Shown here one piece after another: positions 34,059 through 43,600 of a stretch of 64,000 nt of DNA. Numbering within the stretch: the first letter of the stretch is position 1; each line of letters begins with the position of its first letter. The translations under genes and the position numbers were made by a program. The DNA comes from Bacillota bacterium (lineage in GTDB: Bacteria; Bacillota; Clostridia; Acetivibrionales; DTU013): assembly GCA_023426125.1 (NCBI GenBank), contig JAFABI010000049.1, forward strand, positions 1-64,000, read 5' to 3'. The notes beneath the pieces were generated by a model. The model did not search any database. It worked only from the letters and a program-made list of their open reading frames with translations, and was not told the DNA's origin.

Positions 34059-35954
34059 ATGGAGCATATCTGTGTCAAAGAGGCCGCGGCTAAATGGGGC
34101 GTTAATGGCGCCCTGTCCACGAATATGTCCTGGAAAAGGCTTGCACGTATAGGCTTGCCGGTGCTGCTTGCCTTGCTTATCTTTGCAGCGCTGATTCTTC
34201 ATGCCTGGCTTTCAGACATCCAAACACCCTCCGTCCAAAACGGGGTACTGGACCTTACGGGGTGGAATGGAGAAAAGGTAATTGAAATTGCCGGAGAGTG
34301 GGAGTTTTATTGGGACAGCCTGCTGAGCGGCCGGGAAATCGGGGAAGGCAGTCACTCCCCTATGTTCATGGATGCTCCCGGCTATTGGAACAATTATAAA
34401 ATAGACGGTGCCGCCCTGTCAGGGAAAGGCAAGGCAACTTACCGGATCCGTGTGATAGGCGCAGAAACGGGCCAACGATACGGTGTGCGCATCCAGGACA
34501 TGGCTTCCGTCTACCGGTTGTACATAGACGGTTCTCTCGTCGCGCAAAATGGCAGCTTCGGTGACACGGAATCCGCTCCGGTCTCTGCCTACCGTCCGCA
34601 ACTCGCGGCTTTCACGTCGGAGGGGGACAGTTTTGATGTCATTTTACAGCTCGAAAACAACGCCTACGCCGTAGGTGGCATGTGGGAGCCTATCGTATTC
34701 GGGAGTTATAAACAGGTTTCGATCTTCGACAAGCTGATTTCCAATGTTGAAGCGGCCTTCACAGCGAGCCTCATTATAACATGCCTGTTTTTCCTCATCT
34801 TTTTTGCTGCGCAGCGCGGAGAAAAAGATATGCTTATTCTCTCGGGCATCAGTGTTGTGATTTTCCTGCGGTTTTTGACGGATGGCGATATGACGCTTTC
34901 GGCGGTTTTCCCCAAAATGACCATTGCGTGCATAGGCCGGATCCAATTCCTTACATTACCATGGATTCAGTTCCTGCTGCTGTATTTTGCCTATTATGCT
35001 TACGGAAACCTTGTACACAGATGGCAGGTCGTTACCTTGTTTGCATGTTCCGTTAGCGCATCGCTGTTTATCCTGCTGTTCCCGTTCGATAGCGTTACAT
35101 CCGCCTATATGGTGATAAATTTTATCCTGTTGATGGTAATTGCAGCAATCGCAGTGCAGCTCACGCGCGCAGCGTGGCAAGGCCGCGAGGGTGCTCCGCT
35201 CCTGTTGTTTGCCGTGATGCTCACTATGTTGCTCATTTTTTATGAATTGTTTTTACCGGATCGGTCAACAGGCTATTACCTGTTGACAAATCTGCACATG
35301 GAATATATGGTGTTTGTTTTCGCACAGGTAGCCGTTGTGGCACTTCGCTACCACCGGGCGCAAAAGCTGGAGATTGCGCACTTGAAAGGGCAGATACGTC
35401 CCCACTTTATTCACAACACGCTGACCTCCATTATCTCCATCTCCCGCACAGAACCAGACCGGGCGCGTGAACTGCTGGTGGATTTCAGCAGCTATCTGCG
35501 CGGTTTTTTTGATTATGAGCGGGATGAGATGATCTCCTTCACGCAGGAGCTTGAGCTTGTGCGCGCCTATGTCGCGCTGGAACAGGCCCGCTTCGGTGAA
35601 AAGCTCCGTGTGGAATACCGCATTGAAACGGAAGATTTCCTTCTGCCTTCGCTGTTGCTGCAGCCGCTGGTGGAGAACGCCTTTGTCCACGGCCTGCGCG
35701 AAAAGGATAACGGAGGCACCGTCATCGTTTATGCCCAGCGGAGGAAAAACGACAGAGTACGCGTGGGTGTGCGTGACGATGGTATCGGGTTTTTGGAAAA
35801 AGCCGCGCCTGCACGCCGGGGCGTGGGTATCGAAAACATCAACCGCCGCCTTTCACGGCTTTATCGCACCTCTCTTGTATACCTTGTGCCTGAGGACGGC
35901 GGCTGCGAGGTCTATTTGGAGATCCCCTGCAAGAAAGGAGTGGAAGAAGCATGA
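34059..35954 (+). CDS. 7TM-type sensor histidine kinase (LytS/YpdA-like catalytic core)
   Basis: This 631-aa membrane kinase has span 1 (about 33-50), a periplasm-facing beta-sandwich of the 7TMR-DISM/galactose-binding type (about 60-215), seven further spans (about 235-415) and a His_kinase domain with GQIRPHFIHNTL, phospho-acceptor His near residue 449, and an ATPase domain (QPLVENAFVHGLRE). ATG at 34059 has AAGGAA upstream. The first 15 residues, HICVKEAAAKWGV, resemble the start of small helix-turn-helix proteins, not a kinase, so ATG 34125 could be the original start. ATGA overlap with the SARP regulator shows they are partners. Confidence 0.88.
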   Translation: MEHICVKEAAAKWGVNGALSTNMSWKRLARIGLPVLLALLIFAALILHAWLSDIQTPSVQNGVLDLTGWNGEKVIEIAGEWEFYWDSLLSGREIGEGSHSPMFMDAPGYWNNYKIDGAALSGKGKATYRIRVIGAETGQRYGVRIQDMASVYRLYIDGSLVAQNGSFGDTESAPVSAYRPQLAAFTSEGDSFDVILQLENNAYAVGGMWEPIVFGSYKQVSIFDKLISNVEAAFTASLIITCLFFLIFFAAQRGEKDMLILSGISVVIFLRFLTDGDMTLSAVFPKMTIACIGRIQFLTLPWIQFLLLYFAYYAYGNLVHRWQVVTLFACSVSASLFILLFPFDSVTSAYMVINFILLMVIAAIAVQLTRAAWQGREGAPLLLFAVMLTMLLIFYELFLPDRSTGYYLLTNLHMEYMVFVFAQVAVVALRYHRAQKLEIAHLKGQIRPHFIHNTLTSIISISRTEPDRARELLVDFSSYLRGFFDYERDEMISFTQELELVRAYVALEQARFGEKLRVEYRIETEDFLLPSLLLQPLVENAFVHGLREKDNGGTVIVYAQRRKNDRVRVGVRDDGIGFLEKAAPARRGVGIENINRRLSRLYRTSLVYLVPEDGGCEVYLEIPCKKGVEEA

Positions 35955-37057
35955 AAACATGGCTGATTGACGACGAACAGCCCTGCCTGGAGGAACTGTC
36001 CTGGCTGCTGAAACAATATCCTGATGTGGAGCTTGCAGGAATGGACAGCGATCCGGTAAGGGCGCTCGGCTCCATTGCGGAGTGCCCACCCGACGCGGTT
36101 TTCCTGGATATCGACATGCCGAAGATCAATGGAGTAGAACTGGCGCTGCGCATACAGGAGCAGTGCCCGGGCGTCATTGTAATCTTTGTCACGGCATATT
36201 CCCGTTATGCCCTGGACGCTTACAAGGCGCATCCTCTGGACTTTTTGCTGAAGCCTGTCAGGCGGGCGCGGCTGGACGATTGCATTTCCCACCTGCGCAA
36301 GCACTATGCGCTGCTGCATCCGGAAGGACCGGCGAAGCGCGCCTTCAGCCTCCGTTGTTTCGGCGCGTTTGAGCTTACCTGGGAAACGGAGGTTAAATGG
36401 GGCACCCGCCGGGTAAGAGAGCTGCTGCTTTACCTGATCGGCAAAAACGGTTCCCCGGCTTCAAAAGAGGAACTGCTGGGAGTGCTGTTCGGCGGACAGG
36501 ATGACAAAAGCATCGTCCACAACCTGTATATGACGATTTACCGGCTCAAAAACCTGCTGGATACCCTGGACCCGGAACGCAGGCGGATCCGGCTGACGGA
36601 GGACTATACGCTTACCATCGAACCCGGAGTGTGTGACTTTACCGATTTTATGCGCTTTGCACGGGGAAACGCCGTCGTGAACGAGCAGAACCTCCCGGAA
36701 GCGGAACGCGTGCTCGGTCTGTGCCGGGGTCTATACCTCGAAAAGGAGAGCTTTGAGTGGACAACTGAAAGCGCTAATGAAGCCGAAGCCGAATATGAGC
36801 GTATCGCCCTGGGGCTTGCCGGCTGTCATAGGATGACGGGCCGTCTGCAGGAGGCGGAACGCGTCCTGACAGTGCTGCTGCTGCGCAACGCGCTTTGCGA
36901 GGATGCCCATAACCTCTTGCTTGACCTGGCCTTGCAAACCGGCAACCGTGAAGCCTATCTGGGACGGTATGAGCAATATGCCCGGATACTTCAAAAAGAG
37001 CTGCGCCTAAAACCCGCTGCACGTTACCGCGAGCAATACGAACTCCGCAAACGCTGA
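35951..37057 (+). CDS. SARP-type response regulator (receiver, winged helix, BTAD)
   Basis: This 368-aa transcription regulator has a receiver domain with phospho-acceptor Asp53 (FLDIDMPKIN) and Lys101, an OmpR-like winged helix of the SARP type at about 127-225, and a helical bacterial transcriptional activator domain (BTAD) to the end. The start overlaps the kinase stop (ATGA). The receiver is of the LytR-like kind, matching the LytS-like kinase. By position it is the best candidate to control the surface-protein cassette downstream, which is inference. Confidence 0.9.
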   Translation: MKTWLIDDEQPCLEELSWLLKQYPDVELAGMDSDPVRALGSIAECPPDAVFLDIDMPKINGVELALRIQEQCPGVIVIFVTAYSRYALDAYKAHPLDFLLKPVRRARLDDCISHLRKHYALLHPEGPAKRAFSLRCFGAFELTWETEVKWGTRRVRELLLYLIGKNGSPASKEELLGVLFGGQDDKSIVHNLYMTIYRLKNLLDTLDPERRRIRLTEDYTLTIEPGVCDFTDFMRFARGNAVVNEQNLPEAERVLGLCRGLYLEKESFEWTTESANEAEAEYERIALGLAGCHRMTGRLQEAERVLTVLLLRNALCEDAHNLLLDLALQTGNREAYLGRYEQYARILQKELRLKPAARYREQYELRKR

Positions 37058-37079
37058 AAAAGAAAAAAAGCTTTTATGA

Positions 37080-37127
37080 AAGCCGCTAAGAAAGGGATGA
37101 AAATTCCTTGAGCATGGCGGTTTTTTT
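37080..37127 (+). terminator. Terminator after the kinase/SARP pair
   Basis: AGCCGCT pairs with GGCGGTT (two G-U pairs), with an inner AAGG/CCTT pairing, and T7 follows. It separates the regulators from the cassette at 37235 onward, which must have its own promoter within 37128-37234. Confidence 0.55.
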
Positions 37128-37234
37128 ATGTCTCGAAACCTGCAAGACCTGATAAAACCAATGTTCCGCTGCTTGTGAGATTTTGTGACAGCTCCGTGTT
37201 ACGATGAGGGCAGGATGGAAAAGGAGGGAGATTT

Positions 37235-37588
37235 TTGCGTGTATTGGTGGTGGATGATGAGCGCCCCTGCCTTGATGAGCTGGTCTATCTGCTCTCAAAG
37301 CAGGAAAACGTGGAAATCGTAGGCGCGTTTACAAGTCCTCTGGAAGCGCTGAAGGCATCGTTGGAGTTGAACTTTGACGCGGCTTTTCTCGACCTTTCCA
37401 TGCCGCACTTGAACGGCGCGGAACTGGCAAGGAAGATGCTTTCCCGCGGGTCCTGCTTTAAGGTCGTGTTTGTTACGGCTTACGCGAAGGAGCTGGCAAA
37501 GCTGAGGGACAATCCGGCGGCCGGAAGCGTCTTAAAGCCGGTGAGCGAGGCAAAGCTGCAGGAACTGCTCCGGCGTTTGCCAGGTTGA
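37235..37588 (+). CDS. Stand-alone receiver-domain protein
   Basis: This 117-aa CheY-like protein consists only of a receiver: VVDDERPCLDEL, phospho-acceptor Asp53 (FLDLSMPHLN), Thr in FVTAYA and Lys101. It starts with TTG; AAGGAGGGAGA sits directly upstream. It is much like the receiver of the SARP regulator (shared DDEQPCLEEL/DDERPCLDEL and LDxxMPxxNG). It lacks any output domain, so it may act as a phosphate sink, a dimerisation partner or an allosteric regulator of the same kinase. It is the first gene of the surface cassette, 68 nt before the giant gene. Confidence 0.85.
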   Translation: MRVLVVDDERPCLDELVYLLSKQENVEIVGAFTSPLEALKASLELNFDAAFLDLSMPHLNGAELARKMLSRGSCFKVVFVTAYAKELAKLRDNPAAGSVLKPVSEAKLQELLRRLPG

Positions 37589-37656
37589 AAAAGCAAGGGG
37601 AGAAATGCCGATATGTTTATTTTTATAAATCCTGACAATTGTAAGGAGGGAAATGG

Positions 37657-40600
37657 ATGACAGGTAGAAGAGGTATCAGCCTGATCCTTGTATGGGCTGT
37701 TTTAACGGTGCAGACGGTGTTCCCGGTGCGCCCGGCTTTTGCTGAGGAACCGGCGGCGGAGAGCATCGAATATCAGCCTGTGAGACAGAGAGTGGCCATT
37801 GCGCCGGCTGCGCTTTATCAGGACGCAAGATTTTACAATCAATATGTAAAAACCAATGAAACGAACTATTTCAACTCCATTTCGCAATTCACCGATGACA
37901 ACCTGAATTTCAATACTGTAAAAAAGAATTACAACGCGGCTTTTACAAAAACATTATCGGAGCTTGACCCGGTACTGGAAACCCTGAGACAAAAGCAGCA
38001 GCTGCTGGTCAATTTAAGAGTCAGCCTGGCCAATAAGGCAAGCAGCTATTTTGAAAATAAGGGCATACAAGCTGCGGACATCCCTGCTGTCAGAAGTTAC
38101 TGGGGACTTCAGGACGACAGTAATTACCGGGTCTATGGAGATTACGACTTTGTCCGGTATGAATATACTGTGCTGGATATCCGGTTCTCAAAAAGCGGGA
38201 AAGATGGGACGAAGATGCAGAGGGCATCTCTTCTCTTTGCGGACGGAACGCCCCCTGCAATCAGTGAAGTCTATACCACGGAGGCGCAGGATAAAAACAG
38301 TACCCGGATTTATGCCTGTAACGCAGGTGTTTCATCTATTTACATACAGGTGAAATTCAACGAGTATATCCGGTTCTCCGACAACAGTCCGCAGCATGGA
38401 GATGTCTATTTAAAACTTGGCATAGCCAAAATCGGAGGCGATGAAGTGACGGGAGCAAACCAGACGGCAAGGCTGGTTTGCCTCAAAGAGGATACCCTCA
38501 CCTTCAGGTATGATATCCCTCCGCAAATCAACGGCTCGGATATCAGCCACTATATCTATAAATTCGGGGGGATTTTCGACCGGGACGGAAAAGACATACT
38601 GAATGCAGGGGATGAGGCCTACACACTTAAGGCTCTGACAGCCACAGGCGAACTGGAGGGGACCGATGCGGCCGGAGCTTTTCATAAATTCACATCCAGA
38701 TCGCTTATAACGGATCTGGCAGGAAATCCCTCCGGCTCAACGGTTGTCCCGTCACCTGTCAAGCCGGTCTACATGGATAAGGTAGCGCCGTGTGCCGACG
38801 GCGTCTCCATGGCTGCGGCCGGAGATAAAAGCCAGTATATCGGTGCAGGCGGCAGTATTACCCCCACGGTGACCTTCACAGAACCTCTTTTTTATTATAA
38901 TGGTACCGATTTCATAAGGTATAATTCACCGGATACTTTCCAGGCCACCTTGAACGTAAAGGATAGGTCCGGAAACAACATAACCGTCCGGGGCAGCCAG
39001 TTCAATGAGGACAGCAGCAAGCTCATATTCAAAACCCTTGCAATAGAGGATGGAATGGTCCTGGAGGCAGGTGCGGAAAGTATCCGGATCAAATCCATCC
39101 ATGTCAGCAACCCGGTAAACCCTCCTGCAGATGCAAGAGGCAATGGACTGGATACCGGCGGCATCCCGCTCCCGGCCAACCAATTCCTGGTTGATACGGA
39201 AAAACCGGAGATCTCCACAAATATGCCCCATTCAGGCGGGGTATATACACCGCATTTATATGCCGCATCCGGGAGCGGCAATAATAGCTTCTACTTTTCC
39301 TTTGGGCTTGAGGATAGCTTAAGCGGCGTCCTCCCGGCAGGAACAGGGCAGCTGTCGGGCAGCTTCAATTGGGAACCCGCCGATTCGGCTGCCGACACCT
39401 CAAAGCTGAGTTTCCAATATGCCGTTACCACCGATGCCTCTGTGCCCTCCGCATATACCAGCGGAGCCTTTGGCTCCGGCTATGCCTTCCCGCAGCTCGA
39501 ACGCAGCGGGGCCGATAACCTGTATATTCACATAAAGGCGGAAGGACTGGAGGGCCTGGAACTAGATAGGAGTAAATTGCATATAACGGCAACCGACCTG
39601 GTGGGAAATACCGGAACCAGTACCTATGTCCTGGACGGAAGCCAGCTGGACAGCGTGCTGGACCATACAGCTCCGGATATTGCGGTAACCAGGCTCTATT
39701 CCTGTCAGGAGGGCGGCACATGGAAGTTTGCGGCTGACGTGACACTGACGGACAAAAGCAAAATCGCCGCCGATAAAGTGCAATACCAGTGGACGGAAAA
39801 AAGTACAGCTCCCGCCGACGACCGGTGGACATTGTACCCCGGCCTTGGAACGGACGCTGAATCCGTATCGGCAACTGTCACTAAGGACCTGATGGATGAT
39901 GAACTTAACGCATATGACCTGTATATCCGGTCAGAGGATAAAAGCAACAACGGAAATCTGCGGCAAGCCGGACCCTACAGCTTTACCAAGGATATGCGGG
40001 CTCCCAAATTCGAGGTGCAGGCCGCAAACATCCCGACCCAAAAAGCACAGCTGAAAATAACCGCATCCGCACAAAGTGCGGACATGGGGGATGGCGCAGG
40101 TGTACTGCCCGCAACAATACTGACTGTGGTCGGAAGCGTATATGGGTCTGTCACTGCAGATACAGCACTGTCTATCGGCGTATTTGACGATATCTCCAAC
40201 TGGAGCGTAAGTAGCGACCCTAACATCGCTGCGTTAATTGACGGCACCTATTATGGAGAAACAAAGGTCAGGATTATCAGCGGTTATGGTATTTCCTATG
40301 ACGGCAGTGAGGTGATAAATCCACATGGCAGTATGCTGTCCGAAGAGGAATACACCCTCTATACCGCGCCTTCAAAGCCGGCGATACATGCGATTACAAT
40401 GCGGTCATCCCTTGAGGCTTTAAGCGATGGCTGGACGGGTCCTTCGGAAGGCCCCAAATACTATACGGATCTGGCGGGCAGCACCTTCCTTGTGTCTGCG
40501 GAAAATACCCTGGTGCCTGGATGGGGCTCAAAGGATATGGACTTTGACAATTCCTGGTTTGAACTTTATAAAGAAGGCAATGCGACACCCATTTACAAAA

Positions 40601-43600
40601 CGACTCTTGGTATGGCGACCGCCGTCTCCATCCCGGCCGGACTCGCTTATGAAACAGGAACCTATTACGCCCGGGCGACGGTTACCGCAAAGACCTCAGG
40701 AAAGGTTGAAACACAGACCATTGAAAATATCAGGGTGGATGTGACGCAGCCGGGGAATTTCGGCCTTTCAAAAACGGAAACGGATTGGAATTTTGACAAT
40801 CCGGAGCTTACGGGTTTGATCGGCACGCATACCGTTTTTTACGGATATGATAGGGATGACAATTCAGTTGATACCTATGACGGCGCACCCTATCTCCTTT
40901 TAGGCAGCAGTGCGCCCCGGATTCTTTCGGGCGGTGCGGAGGTTGAGAATACCGGCATACGGCACAAGCTGTATTTTTCAACCCTGTCTGACCATCCTGA
41001 AATGTATGTCAGGGTCTGGAACGCGTCGCCGGGTGTTGATGCAGCTGCAGGCAAGGCTGCCGCGGTCTGGCAGCCTATCGGTGAGGCGGTCGCGGCACGG
41101 GTTGTTGAAAGCGCCGGAGATATCCCGGGAAATTATTCAGCAGGTGTGGTGCCCTTGATAAACAATACCGAAAATGTCTTGTACTATCAGGTTTGCCATG
41201 CAAACGGCATAAAATCCTCCGAGAGGGTGCTGCTTGCCAATGTAAGCGATGAACTGCCCGAACTGGAGGTGGCATTGACGCCCGACGCTCCAACGGCAGC
41301 GGTGACGGCTGCGGTATCCAGAGTATCCAGTGTATCGTCACCGGATATGAAAGTTTTTTACTGGGACGGTACGGCAGCCCCGGTAGAAGTAGGCGGGGAA
41401 GTACAAATATCGCAGGCGGACAACAACTGGTTTTATACCTCCAACGTTTATGGAAATTATATCATCCTCAGGAAGCAGGTTCCCCAGATAGACAGGATAG
41501 CGCCTGTATTAAGCACCTTGCAGGTGACGGGTGAAAGGGATGCCTATGCCGTCGGGGTGACCATAAGCGATAAGAATGCCTGTACCCTATCGATGAAATT
41601 CGAGGATGCCTACATGGCAAGGTTGGGGCTTAGCGGGTATTTCCCGCTGGAGCTTCCGGAAGCGAACGGTACCTGGGTGGCTGATTCCGCACGTCCTGAC
41701 GGCATCTATAAAATCGAAAGGTCCGACTACCCTGATGGAACTGTCGGACTGACCCTTTACGGCGTCTATCTTTACGACGACACCAGGACGGGAACCGTGA
41801 ATCTGGAATATTCTCTTACTGCGAGGGACGCTGCAGGCAATGCAAACGGACTTTCCGGCATGCTCTCCAATATAGCCAATGTCCGGCCGGACATCAACCT
41901 GGCGCCCGGAACAGTGAGAGGGATGGTAAGATATTATTATAACTATAGCGACGACCCCGAATGGGATTATCTTGACATAGATGAAGACAGGATGATGGAC
42001 CTGTACTGTGTGACGGGAAATTTCAACCTTCCGGTCAGAAATGTGACGCCTGTCCAGCACCACGACGCAACAACGGAATACAGCCTGAGGAAGGATTTTC
42101 TGAGCATCTTCAAGGACGGCGATTGCACCGTCACTTATGACGATATTTTCGGGAACAGCTACCGGACGGTAAAAACAGTCAGCGGCATCGACATTGACGT
42201 GAATATGACGCTTTCGGGGGTAGGTCCGCAAACAGGAAAGTACACCCTGGCGGCAGAGCCTGTTGCAAATGTGGGTAAAGAGGTTGGGGACGATGATGTG
42301 ATACCTTTTGCCGTATTTGCAGATAAGTATGAAGTATCGTTTTTAAATATGGAGTATACGAGAACCTTCGGGGCGATAAGAACCAACCTCCAGTTTGACG
42401 GGAATGAAAATGCGATCCTTGCCATGATGGAGCTCCGGGGCGATGGATGGCATCTTGACGGCACCAGGCCGCTCATTGTTATCGACAGCGCGACGAGACA
42501 GGCTCCTGCCGTCACCGTTCACTGGTACTATCATGAGTTTGCCTCCGATTCCTTGCCGGAGGGCGAAACAAAGACGGATAGGAACGTAGACGTGTGGCTC
42601 ACGGCCGACAGCCCCATCACAGGCATAAACGGCAAGCTGCTTTCGCACACCTTTACCTATGGAGGGGACACCAGCTATACCTTTGAGTACCGGAACAGCG
42701 AGGGTGCCATCGGCGTTCAAAGGGTCGTCCTGCCGGCCGACATGGTGGAGAGCAAGGGAGATGACGGATTTACCGATACCACGCCACCGGACTGCCTGGT
42801 CAATGTTTATGGTAAATATGGAAGCATGGTGCGTGCTTTAGGGAGCTGGGATCCGGTCTCAGACCCTGATGAAATAAGATCCCTGCTCACATGGTCCGGC
42901 GCTTTCACACTGAAGCTGGAGGTTCTGGATGAAAGTAAAACGAAGCTGGTCCTGCTGGAGGGCGCCGACCGGCCCGGCAGCGGCATAACCTATGACAATG
43001 CGCAAAGCGATGAGATAGAAGGCGTCAGCCTCAGCGGCAACGAGATTGTGGTCTCCGGGCAGAACGGTTTCACGGTTTTGCTTGTGGACGAGGCTGATAA
43101 CAGGCAGGCCTTCTCCTTCCCCTCCGACCTTTGGGATAAGATCGACGCGGCTGCACCGGAGCTTGATACGGTATCCAGGAAACCGGTAACGTTTACGGCT
43201 GTCGAAGTACTGTTCACACTCAAGGATGACCGCACTGCGGCGGGGGATATTGAGCTTGTCAGTCCTGCCGGTATCGCGAAGGACACAGAGGGAAACTACA
43301 TCCTGACCTTTACCGAAAATAAGAGCGTTCAGATATCCATGAGGGATCTGGCGGGAAATATCGGCACGGCGGAAATCAGCGTCGCCACAATCGACGATCG
43401 GCCGCCGACAGCCTCTGTCGTATGGTGGTCCCAGGGCCTCTATGACAGCAGTACCGGTACATATGACCCTACACAGCTGACAACGTCAAAAACAAACCGT
43501 ACCATCACAGCAAAAATTGCATTAAATAAAGCAATCAAAAGCGTTAACGCCGGGGGGATCCGGGATAACTCCGATACCCTTGTCCCGGCCGGTCAGGAAG

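Noticed and set aside
37128..37234. A -35/-10 pair (TTGTGA and TACGAT) for the surface cassette
   Set aside because: The spacing is about 21 nt, too long for a convincing promoter, although some promoter must lie here.
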